Below the pieces are notes generated by a model that saw only the letters and a list, made by a program, of their open reading frames with translations, was not told the origin of the DNA and searched no databases. The translations under genes were made by a program, and so were the position numbers. This document shows, piece by piece, positions 18,561 to 27,100 of a stretch of DNA of 64,000 nt (positions are counted from its first letter, which is position 1; the number at the start of each line of letters is the position of its first letter). Source of the stretch: a virus; the IMG/VR virus record IMGVR_UViG_3300046534_001341, positions 1 through 64,000 of that record; one strand, 5' to 3'.

Positions 18561-19697
18561 TTAAAACTTGTTGCCCATAGCCAGAATCTCCTCATCTGTC
18601 GCATTAAGCGGATCAAACGGAGCAGACTTCTTGCTACCAGGCGAACTCTTTGTCGAGCCAGCGGCTCGCTTCTTGTCTTTAAGTACTTTTGGGTCTACAG
18701 CTTTCTTAGCGGCTGGCTTCTTAGCAGGGGCTGTTTGTTGCCCTGTGAACATATTGTTCTTCTGCATGTGATTACCAACCTGCTGATAAGCTTCAATATC
18801 AGAAACACCTTTCAACCGCCCCAACATCCTTTCTTTATCAATCACTGTTTGAACCTGTGCATACGTACCGTTCTCGATATGTGCATTGATGGTTCCAATG
18901 ATTGAAGGATCTGCAACGATGGCTTCTTTACTGGACTTGTCCCACTTAGTGCTTACGACTTTGAGAGTTTCTTGGTAGCTGCTTGTTCCTTCGATTGCGT
19001 CAAAGGCAGCGTCAAGTTCTACTTCTTGGTCACCAACATTGTAAGTTTTAGGCTTATAAGAATCCCCCGCACCTTCGTTACTAGATTCAAGTGGGTCGTA
19101 ACCGCTTTCCTTGATCAGTGCTGCGATGGCTGCAGGGTCTTTCTTATCCAGATCAATCAACCGGTTTATTTTGTCTTCACTCAACAAACCGTTGTTGTCT
19201 AACATCTTCATCATACGAAGGTGCGGGGCCAGGCCCGTCATCTTCTTACCGTAGTTTGCTCCCATTTGCATAAGTTGTAGGGCTTCATCCACATTCTCTA
19301 TGCTGATGTCCTTCCCATTTGCTTTGAAAGTACGGAGTCTTTCAGGCAATAGTTCTACTTCTTTTTCAGGAGTATCTACTACTTCTCCCTCTGCGTCTAC
19401 CTCAGCGTCTTTATCTTCATCTGAAGTATCTACACCACCTTCATCCGTAACGTCGTCAGAGGCATCCTTATCAACCTCTGTGCCGTCATCTGAAGAGGCA
19501 TCATCATTATTATCAGGGCTGGTTGAAAGGTCGTCATCAAGATCACCGGCAGGAGTATCATCTTCCCCTTCCCCTTCCGGGGCCGGGGCCGGGGCCGGGT
19601 CTTCTATACCCGGTAGTTCCATTTCCATGAAGTCTTCATCCGACATGTCTAGGGATTCAAGGCTAGCACCTTCAGCGGCTACAGTATTTACAGACAT
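18561..19697 (-). CDS. capsid scaffold-type protein (N4 gp57-like)
   Basis: The 378-residue protein has a very acidic, Asp/Glu/Ser-rich disordered N-terminal third with an Ala-Pro repeat, a helical middle, and a Lys/Ala/Ser-rich basic end (about residues 325-365). An acidic body with a basic C-terminal tail that docks to capsid is the typical layout of scaffolding proteins, and the gene lies directly upstream of the major capsid gene. No sequence motif is decisive. Confidence 0.65.
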   Translation of the reverse strand: MSVNTVAAEGASLESLDMSDEDFMEMELPGIEDPAPAPAPEGEGEDDTPAGDLDDDLSTSPDNNDDASSDDGTEVDKDASDDVTDEGGVDTSDEDKDAEVDAEGEVVDTPEKEVELLPERLRTFKANGKDISIENVDEALQLMQMGANYGKKMTGLAPHLRMMKMLDNNGLLSEDKINRLIDLDKKDPAAIAALIKESGYDPLESSNEGAGDSYKPKTYNVGDQEVELDAAFDAIEGTSSYQETLKVVSTKWDKSSKEAIVADPSIIGTINAHIENGTYAQVQTVIDKERMLGRLKGVSDIEAYQQVGNHMQKNNMFTGQQTAPAKKPAAKKAVDPKVLKDKKRAAGSTKSSPGSKKSAPFDPLNATDEEILAMGNKF

Positions 19698-19698
19698 A

Positions 19699-20037
19699 TT
19701 ACTGACCCTCTTCTTCAGCTATTTCATCACGGGTAATTTCATCCGCTTTCAATGAACGCTCTAACTGCTGGCCCTGTATGGAGATTGTAGAGAAGTACTG
19801 GCGTAGGTATGCAATAGCATCAATCTCACGCATAAGGCCTGACTGGTGCTCAGGGGTCTGCATCTGGGGTGCGCCACGTAGTAATACTAATCGGGATGCC
19901 TCATCAGAAAAGTAACCAGTATCGATTACCGTCTGGAAGTCTTTGTTCTTACTTAAACGAGAAAGGGCAGCGTTTTTAGCGATGCCCTTTTTTGCGGATT
20001 CAATTGAGATTTCGATTGCTTGTGATTCTTGTGACAT
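19699..20037 (-). CDS. small helical protein between portal and scaffold (N4 gp58-like)
   Basis: This 112-residue protein is highly charged and mainly helical, with no catalytic motif. It is one base from the scaffold gene and downstream of the portal, the N4 gp58 position. It probably assists head assembly. Confidence 0.55.
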   Translation of the reverse strand: MSQESQAIEISIESAKKGIAKNAALSRLSKNKDFQTVIDTGYFSDEASRLVLLRGAPQMQTPEHQSGLMREIDAIAYLRQYFSTISIQGQQLERSLKADEITRDEIAEEEGQ

Positions 20038-20078
20038 GGTATAGCCTCGTGTCCTGACCTTTCGGTTCAGATAGTGGT

Positions 20079-20095
20079 GGGGGCAAAATGCCCCC
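20079..20095. terminator. hairpin between portal and scaffold genes
   Basis: A GGGGGC/GCCCCC stem with a five-base loop lies in the 70-base gap downstream of the portal stop. There is no U-tract on the minus strand, so it may act as an mRNA stability or processing structure rather than a true terminator. Confidence 0.35.
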
Positions 20096-20107
20096 TAGTT
20101 TTGCTGA

Positions 20108-22267
20108 TTACTCAGCGGATTTCTTTACAGCTTTCTTGTCTTCAAGGCGTTCTTTCATTGCCCCTTGTACAAGATCACGTTCAATATTTGATGCAGCTTG
20201 TTCTCCTGCCAGCTCTAAGCTTCTAGCCTGCTTCACACCCGATTCAGTTTCAACATAATCCAAATCTTTCAGATCTGCTGTACTTCCAATCTCACGGGCC
20301 TTAGCTTGGTCTAACATAGCGTTGGCTTGATTCTCTGGACCCTTAGACATCTCTGTCTGGATCTGAGCTTTCAATAACTGGATCTCTAACATGGCTTTCT
20401 CTTGAGCCACTGGATCTGGTTTAGGCTCAAACTTAGCGAGTTTACGTGCTAGGTGCGGCATCTTACGCAATGTAGCTATCTCTGCCAAGATTAATTTTCG
20501 TAGGCCTGGATCTTCAGATGGCCCAAGTGTCTGCAACATGAAGGCCAACTCTTGTGCTTTCTGCTCATCAGCTTCTGGAGTAGAGATCGTCAAACGAAGG
20601 TCAAAGTTCTCAGTCAACTGGTCGCGACGTATGACCACAAACTCTTCAGCCGTAATACGAACAGTCTCTTCCTCTGACAAGAATTCCCCATTCATTGAGG
20701 CGATCATCAAACCTGTTTGGCGGATACCTTCACCTAGTCTAAGTAGGATGTCGAACTCTCGCTTGGCAGCAGCATCAAGGGCAGACTTACCTAAACCAGT
20801 ACTCTCACCTAACGAAGCGCCTGTGATACCAGAGCTGAATGCCTTGATACCTGTAAGGCTGTCAGCGTCTGCAAACTGCATATTAAGCATGAGGCTGGCT
20901 GATTGTGGGAACTCAGGATAAGTGTGCTGGAAGAAGGCCATACGAGGGTCTATGGCACCATTGTACTCATAATCCTCACCAGCGTCGAACTTACGTTTGT
21001 TGGTGATATCTAATGCATCCTTACGAGTACCCATCTGGCCATTGGCACTTTTACCAAGTAGATCCACCATACCACGAGTAACAGCACCTACGATCGCCTG
21101 ATTTTCAACAAGCAGGGCGCCGTCAGGCTCACCGTATATTGAGCGTCGAATAGGTAAGTAAGGTACCGATACGAATGGTAGCTTCTTATTCGGGAAAGGA
21201 TTCTCCTCCATTCGGATAAGGGTGTCACCTACCCATGTAGCAACAATCGGTTTAGTAATACCTGAACCATCGATATCGTAGTAACCCCAATACTCGTAAG
21301 CCACAAACTTCTTACGGGCGTCATCATCGAAACCAAAGGTCTCATCGTCGTCACTCTCATGGTCTGGAGTCGATAGAACTGAGTTAGCCTCGATACTTAT
21401 CTTATCCAGGTTCTTGTAGATACCTGCCTTCTTGAGGTTAGATTTGGATGTCTCAAAGCTGTAGATAATAAACTCAGCCTTATCCAAATCACCCTTACAA
21501 GTAGGGTCTATAATTACGTTACGGTTGTCACACACCTCAACGGTAGGTTTGTTTACTGTAGTACGGAACTCAGATTGCTCCTCCTCACCAACCTCCACAG
21601 CAGTGTGTAATTGTCCGGTACGCATAGTGAACTCAAAAGCCTCACGTATCTCCTCAGGTAATTGCTCATAAGCTAGTGGGTCATTTTGTGATAAAGCACC
21701 CGTGATTTGATGTTGGCGTGCATGCTTAGGCTCATTAGATTGATGTATCTCAAAGATCGGGACCATGAATTTATCTTCTATTTCTTGGAAGTCCCAGCCG
21801 GTACGCACAATAACCGTACCTTCATCAACTAGAGTGCGTACATAGTCATTGATAAACTTGATTTTCTGCAACTGGTTATTGAACTGGTGGTTTAGCAACA
21901 AACCATTTTGAACAGATGAGTCTTTATCCTCCGAGGTCATAGGCTCAGCATTGTACAAATCATCAGTGCTTAGGAATGGTTGACTTAAGGCAGAGTAACG
22001 CCACTCAGCATGTTTACGTATTAGTTTGGGCTGCACAGAGGATTGTTTTTTGCTGGTCTTTATCTTAGCTGATCCAGTGACATTCAGGTTATCAAGCCAT
22101 GTACGTATCTTAGACATCTGGGTGTCGTGACCTGATTTGGCCTCTGACAGGTCAGCCTTCAAATCTTTTAAGGTAGGTTCTTTTTCCCAGTCGGTAAGTT
22201 CATTGGGGTTATCAATATCATCCACCTCAATACGATCATCGGTCTCTGTAGTCTCATTCTCTGACAT
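20108..22267 (-). CDS. portal protein (N4 gp59-like)
   Basis: The 719-residue protein lies at the head of the capsid operon, upstream of scaffold and capsid genes, as in N4 (gp59). It has the mixed alpha/beta body of podoviral portals with a long helical, Lys/Glu/Ala/Gln-rich C-terminal barrel-like region from about residue 590. The central region (about residues 385-530) carries the Gly/Ser-rich AFSSGITG-type loops and the helix pair expected of the stem. A minus-strand TATAAT box about 48 bases upstream probably drives it. It forms the dodecameric DNA gate. Confidence 0.88.
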   Translation of the reverse strand: MSENETTETDDRIEVDDIDNPNELTDWEKEPTLKDLKADLSEAKSGHDTQMSKIRTWLDNLNVTGSAKIKTSKKQSSVQPKLIRKHAEWRYSALSQPFLSTDDLYNAEPMTSEDKDSSVQNGLLLNHQFNNQLQKIKFINDYVRTLVDEGTVIVRTGWDFQEIEDKFMVPIFEIHQSNEPKHARQHQITGALSQNDPLAYEQLPEEIREAFEFTMRTGQLHTAVEVGEEEQSEFRTTVNKPTVEVCDNRNVIIDPTCKGDLDKAEFIIYSFETSKSNLKKAGIYKNLDKISIEANSVLSTPDHESDDDETFGFDDDARKKFVAYEYWGYYDIDGSGITKPIVATWVGDTLIRMEENPFPNKKLPFVSVPYLPIRRSIYGEPDGALLVENQAIVGAVTRGMVDLLGKSANGQMGTRKDALDITNKRKFDAGEDYEYNGAIDPRMAFFQHTYPEFPQSASLMLNMQFADADSLTGIKAFSSGITGASLGESTGLGKSALDAAAKREFDILLRLGEGIRQTGLMIASMNGEFLSEEETVRITAEEFVVIRRDQLTENFDLRLTISTPEADEQKAQELAFMLQTLGPSEDPGLRKLILAEIATLRKMPHLARKLAKFEPKPDPVAQEKAMLEIQLLKAQIQTEMSKGPENQANAMLDQAKAREIGSTADLKDLDYVETESGVKQARSLELAGEQAASNIERDLVQGAMKERLEDKKAVKKSAE

Positions 22268-22314
22268 GGGGGGTATCCGTATTATGTTAATAAGTAAAGG
22301 TAGGTGGGGATGGT

Positions 22315-22320
22315 ATTATA
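22315..22320 (-). promoter_or_regulatory. -10 box of putative sigma70 promoter for portal operon
   Basis: A perfect TATAAT on the minus strand lies in the divergent gap between the portal gene and the plus-strand kinase gene. No good -35 box is present at the usual distance, so it may need an activator, as N4 late promoters do with N4 SSB. Confidence 0.45.
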
Positions 22321-22385
22321 AATTGTGAACTGTGGCAAAGGTATATACTATATGCGCTTTTCCACACTTCGATACAGGAACCTAT

Positions 22386-22946
22386 ATGGCAATCCCTATT
22401 CTGTTAGGCATCACTGGTAAAAAGAGATCAGGCAAAGGCACCATAACCGCCTACTTACAAAAAACCTATGGCTTCAAAGAATACCACTTCTCCAAACCAA
22501 TCAAAGAAGGCCTCATGGCCATGTTCGGCCTAACTCGCGACCAAGTATACAAAGGTGATCGTAACGAAATCATACCTGGTTTAGGTATGTCCATACGTGA
22601 CCTGATGACATCCTTGGCTAATGACTGGGGGCACGACATGGTTACCCCTGACATCTGGTTGTTGCCTGCTAAAGTTCAGATAATGACCCATAAAGAATTA
22701 GGTACCTTATTGCTTATATCTGATGTGCGTCGTGACAATGAAGCCGAGTTAATCCATGATGCTGATGGCCTTATCTTAGAAGTAACCTCCCGACACACTA
22801 ATAAGATTAGGCCTGATCATAAAATTGAAAGTGGTATAAGCTCTCATCTTATTGACGAGACTGTTCATTGGTCTGGTACGTATGCTTACCGTGAGGAGTT
22901 GTATATTAAACTAGATAAGTTCATGGCCACCATCAGGAGAGACTAA
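22386..22946 (+). CDS. deoxynucleoside monophosphate kinase
   Basis: The 186-residue product has an N-terminal P-loop GKKRSGKGT (G11, K17), a Y-x-F-S-K-P-I-K segment after the first helix-strand unit, and an LLISDVRRDNE motif near residue 115. This pattern is characteristic of phage dNMP kinases such as T4 gp1. It would convert dNMPs to dNDPs for phage DNA synthesis. The chosen ATG has AGGAA six bases upstream; a longer in-frame start at 22332 lacks a good site. The gene faces opposite to the surrounding late genes and its stop overlaps the endolysin start. Confidence 0.85.
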   Translation: MAIPILLGITGKKRSGKGTITAYLQKTYGFKEYHFSKPIKEGLMAMFGLTRDQVYKGDRNEIIPGLGMSIRDLMTSLANDWGHDMVTPDIWLLPAKVQIMTHKELGTLLLISDVRRDNEAELIHDADGLILEVTSRHTNKIRPDHKIESGISSHLIDETVHWSGTYAYREELYIKLDKFMATIRRD

Positions 22947-23389
22947 TGAGTCGTAACTATAAATTCAGTAACAGAAGTCAAAGCATCATAAATAGCACCC
23001 ATACAGTTATGCAGCGTTTGTGCCAAGAGGCTTTGTTCATAGCCAACGCACGCAAACTACATTGTCCAGATTTCGGCATTAGTCGTGGGCGATCTACCAC
23101 TGAAGAGCAGGCAGCTTTATATACTAAAGGTCGTACCAACCCTGGAGCCATAGTCACTAACTGTGATGGTATCAAGAATCGGTCAGTTCATCAGGACGCA
23201 CTGGCTATCGATTTTTATGGTTACGTGGATGGTAAGACTGATTATTCGGATGGAGTGATTGCGCTCATTGCCACCTGCTTCATGGAGGCAGCTAGCAACT
23301 TACGCATTAACATTGACTGGGGTGGTAGTTTTAAATCAATCAGTGACGGGGCACATATTGAAGTGATCTTATGGGATGAACCTAACTAG
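22946..23389 (+). CDS. M15-type peptidase endolysin
   Basis: The 147-residue protein has the M15 (L-alanyl-D-glutamate peptidase type) signature: an SVHQDALAID motif giving zinc ligands H82 and D89, and a GAHIEV motif giving H137. An R-S-x-x-E-Q-x-x-L-Y-x-x-G-R-T segment typical of these phage endolysins precedes it. It would cut the peptide stem of peptidoglycan. No signal peptide is seen, so a holin is expected to release it. It overlaps the dNMP kinase stop and converges with the spanin genes, sharing eight bases with the o-spanin end. Confidence 0.9.
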   Translation: MSRNYKFSNRSQSIINSTHTVMQRLCQEALFIANARKLHCPDFGISRGRSTTEEQAALYTKGRTNPGAIVTNCDGIKNRSVHQDALAIDFYGYVDGKTDYSDGVIALIATCFMEAASNLRINIDWGGSFKSISDGAHIEVILWDEPN

Positions 23390-23735
23390 GTCCTAGACCA
23401 CTCAAATATTTCTTATCAATGTTGCATATCTCGATCTCTTGTACCGAGGACTTGTAAGCGTTGATAAGAGATTCATTTACGTACACCCCCCCTATTTTTT
23501 CTAAAATTGGCACCTTGTGTTGAACCAATCTATTTATGGGTAGCGACATCGTACGATACTCAGTCTTCATCACTGGCTTGCAAGATGAGAATAAGCCCGT
23601 CGGGAATCTCGGCCCGAAGATAACTAGCAACAACAGTATCGCTATTGCGTAATTTTTCCATTTCGATTGCTTTAGCTTGGTTATCTGAGTAGAGGTGTTT
23701 AATCTCTTTTTCAGTGACGAGAGCTGCAGCCGCAT
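23382..23735 (-). CDS. o-spanin-like lipoprotein (Rz1 type), out-of-frame overlap with i-spanin
   Basis: This frame begins inside the i-spanin gene and extends beyond it. A positively charged start (K-W-K-N-Y) is followed by a hydrophobic stretch and a Cys in a lipobox-like L-F-S-S-C, so the mature lipoprotein would be anchored to the outer membrane. The start is uncertain: the ATG at 23735 has a close GGAG site, and another lies at 23753. It is longer after the lipobox than classic Rz1 and not Pro-rich, so o-spanin is inferred from architecture. The stop overlaps the convergent endolysin gene. Confidence 0.6.
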   Translation of the reverse strand: MRLQLSSLKKRLNTSTQITKLKQSKWKNYAIAILLLLVIFGPRFPTGLFSSCKPVMKTEYRTMSLPINRLVQHKVPILEKIGGVYVNESLINAYKSSVQEIEICNIDKKYLSGLGPS

Positions 23736-23886
23736 AGTCTCCAATTTTTCCATAGTACTTATCCACCAATTCAGATTGCTCAACCACCGTTTGGCTAAGC
23801 TGTTTGTTGTTTTGTGACAGTTCCCCATTTCCATGGGCCTGCCACCCGTTGATCCCGAGGGATATGAGTAAAATTATTTCAAGCAT
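23560..23886 (-). CDS. i-spanin (Rz-like)
   Basis: This 108-residue protein has an N-terminal signal-anchor (residues 2-12, hydrophobic) followed by a Gln/Glu/Lys-rich periplasmic coiled coil, the standard i-spanin layout. The ATG at 23886 overlaps the holin-like gene stop and has AGAGGG nine bases upstream; a start at 23913 is also possible. It would pair with the overlapping lipoprotein to fuse inner and outer membranes at the end of infection. Confidence 0.7.
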   Translation of the reverse strand: MLEIILLISLGINGWQAHGNGELSQNNKQLSQTVVEQSELVDKYYGKIGDYAAAALVTEKEIKHLYSDNQAKAIEMEKLRNSDTVVASYLRAEIPDGLILILQASDED

Positions 23887-24091
23887 TCGGATGTACCCTC
23901 TTGTCTTTATCATCCACCATGGCAGTCCATTTATACAAACCTACCGTGGTACCTACGAACAAATATATAGGGGAAGATAGGGCTAATAACCCTGGGTCGT
24001 ACAAACACATGCCAGGGTAACCAATCAACCCCATAAGCAACGACAGCCAAGCCATGTACCTACGATTCTTCCAGTAGTCTAGTGTGTTCAT
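23879..24091 (-). CDS. putative holin / two-helix membrane protein
   Basis: This 70-residue protein has two hydrophobic segments (about residues 12-32 and 34-54) and a short charged C-terminal tail rich in Asp, Lys and Arg. It lies directly upstream of, and overlaps, the i-spanin gene. Size, topology and neighbours fit a small holin, but no family was recognised. Confidence 0.55.
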   Translation of the reverse strand: MNTLDYWKNRRYMAWLSLLMGLIGYPGMCLYDPGLLALSSPIYLFVGTTVGLYKWTAMVDDKDKRVHPNA

Positions 24092-24110
24092 ATTTAAATC
24101 CTTATGTTGC

Positions 24111-24124
24111 GGGGCCGAAGCCCC
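24111..24124 (-). terminator. hairpin after adhesin gene
   Basis: The minus strand can form GGGGC-TTCG-GCCCC, a stable stem with a TTCG tetraloop, seven bases after the 1379-residue gene stop. There is no U-tract, so it may stabilise the mRNA end rather than terminate strongly. Confidence 0.4.
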
Positions 24125-24130
24125 TATTAG

Positions 24131-27100
24131 TTAAACCTTCAGAAGGCGTATGCCGTTTAGGTTAGAGTTATTTTTAGGATCTATTGTGACTGAAAGTAAC
24201 CCATCACCGCCAATTACCGTAATCTCATCGAAGATAACAAGATCCACGTAAGGCTGAGATCTACCACCAGTATCATGAAGTGTGCCATTCAAGGTTACAT
24301 CAATTGCCCCATCATCATTGGTATTCTCACGGTAGTGTATGGTTACCACCTGTACTCTCCATGTCTCACCAACAACAAAATCTGTACCTGAGTACACAAA
24401 CCTAGCTGTGTCATTAGCAGCCATGTAAACGTACCTACCCCATAGGTTTACATGTATGTCTAAACCCTTTTCAGCCAACCTAGCCAATACATTGGTATCA
24501 GAAGCAGCCGTGCTATCTAAATTACTCCAACTATCAATACTACCACCACCCGCAGGGTTGTCATACGTGATTGACATATCAGTCACTACATCCGCATCAT
24601 TCCTCCACATACCACCTAAAGTTATAGGTGTAGTATTTAAGCTACGTATCCAGTTTATAGCCTCACCACCTGCACCATTACCAGCACCATTACCAGATGA
24701 GTCACTATAGCCCGCATCTAGGTTCTGTGTTGCACCACCTGAGTTACCGAAAGAAAACCAGTACTGCACATTTTTAACTGTAACGGTAATAGTATAACCA
24801 GTCGTGGTAGTTGAACCGTAAGCGTTAGTGAAGATACAGGTATAAACTGAACCTGAATCCGACAGCAAAGCATTTGATGAGTAAGATGTGTTAGTTGCCC
24901 CAGCAATGTCGACACCATCTTTCTGCCATTTCTGGGTAGTCGCACCTACAGCCGCAGCCGAAACAGTGAATGGCTCGCCTTCAATACGGGTATCACCAGA
25001 AGTAGGTTCCTGAGAGATCGTGGGTGGGGTAGATAAAATAGACATAGTAGCTAACCTAGATGTGGTCATACCGCCTGCATTGGTGGCAGTGCGTTTGTAC
25101 ACCCTGTTGTTATGTCCTGCGGTGGTAGTAACTGAAAGATCAAAGGCAGTCTCACCATTCATCAGTACATCATCTTCGTACCACTGACCTGATGATTCAC
25201 TACTCACCAAAGTTCTGAATATTACAGTCTCACCGGCGATGGTGTCTATATCCAAAGGTTCAAGGGTATAGGTAACAGCTTGGGGTGTAGCCGCAGGAGT
25301 ACCATCAGTAATCTTATTGAAGGTTACATAAGATAAAGCGAATGCCTGTCCTGAACGGGCAGCAAAGGAAACCGTAATGGCACCAGCAGAACTAGCCTTA
25401 ACCACTTTATCGTAAACGACGTGGGCATCCTTGTTGGCGTTCATCTCCCCTAGAACATCATTTACATTAGCATCAATTAAGTTATCTCCTGCACCCCAAT
25501 GTACTCCGATCACTACACGGTAGTTCACACCAGAATCAAAACCAGCAGCGGTAAAAGCAATAGTCTCCCCGTTAAGGACAGCAGAACCATTTTCGTCTAA
25601 CTCTACATAGGGTGCAAATACATCCGTAACAGGGTTAGAGTTACCTCCGTAACCACCACCACTCAATCCACCAGATGATAATGAGGTGATTGTACCTATA
25701 CCTGTACCGTCAGTGTCCTGTAACGAACCTTGTGTACTTAGTGTATTGAACTGGCGTATGCCATTGATGACCTTACCCCCGGCAGTGATGGTGTGGTTGT
25801 ATAGATTACCTGGGGTACTAAATGAGGTCGCATTACCAGAACCAAAATCTATAATCACTTCTTGTGGGGGTATTACAGCAACAGCCTCCACATTCAAAGT
25901 AAGGGTTATATCCACTTCTTGCGCTGTAGTATCCTCGTAAGTAAATACAACAACCGTATCCCCTAATAGATCCCCACGAGGTGTGAATGTGAACACCCCA
26001 TCAGTTAAATCAGTAGAGGTGAAATCAGCACCTGTAATAGTTTTAACTGTCATACGGGAAGCAACGATTGGAGTGTCATCCCTCAAGTTTGAGGCTGAAG
26101 GTATATTGATTTTACCCTCAACAGCCTGGGTACCTGTACGTGAAAAAGAATTTCCGATGGGAACAGCCCCATCAGCTAAACCATTAACAATAGACTCGTT
26201 TTGAATCACATCAACAGCCGTGATTATGTCGGCAATGAACTGAGAAGACATACCATATTTGGTTCCTACGTTACCGCCGCTCGGTATTTCAAATAGGTTA
26301 TCTGCGGCTGAGATACCAGTCAGACATTTGAAAGTAGCTAAGGCATTCACATACGCCTGCCCATAACTTGGGTGGAATGTGTCGTTACCGCCTGAGTATA
26401 GGTGAGTAACAGGAGGGAGGAAATTCACACTACCTACACTTTGGGTGTTGGTGATGTAGGCTGCATCCATATTACCCAGTTCTTCCATGATCTCAGCAGT
26501 ACGTATAATCAACATACCGTGCTTAGCTTGTAATTGATCTGAGTTAATCAAAGCATTTGGTAAGGTACCAACATCAGTGGACCCAGCCCAAGACTGGTAC
26601 ATGATAGGGATCGCTCCCTTGGCTTCCGCATCTGAAGCCATATCGACCATACGATCAATCCAACCAATAGAGCCCGCCCCTGGGGCAGAGTTTGCCACAA
26701 CCGGATCAGCCGTAATACCAGAATCACTACCATAGGCAGAGTAGATGATAACCGACGAGCTGGTGGCTTGTGTGTGGGTTTTGGCGGCAGAGCTGTTTAT
26801 ATTGTCCGAGCCTTGATCTATGAAGTTGAAATCATCAACGTAACCGGCAATATTATTTGCTAGGTACATTTGGCCAACCATTTTATAAACTGATGGGTTG
26901 TGTACATCAGGAGGTGTCGTAGAACCTGCAGTGTTATAACCAGTCATAACATAATTCATAGTCGACCAACCTGAATAGGCGATCAATGTAGGTATTTCGA
27001 CAGAGGCTGCGGCCACAGTAATAGTGATGGTAGCTACAACATCCACACCTATCCCATCACTAGCTGTGACAGTCAATGATTCCGTCTGCTCAAGTGGACC

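Noticed and set aside
13763-19755. Plus-strand frames opposite capsid-region genes (for example 13763-14077, 17725-18162, 19300-19755)
   Set aside because: All are antisense shadows of well-supported late genes; the Ser-rich one at 19300 mirrors the Asp/Glu-rich scaffold protein.
20041-20107. CTGACC/GGTCAG and GGGGGC/GCCCCC hairpins as a virion-RNAP promoter
   Set aside because: They lie between late genes transcribed by host polymerase and lack the TAAC loop or TAG extension; a simple mRNA structure is more likely.
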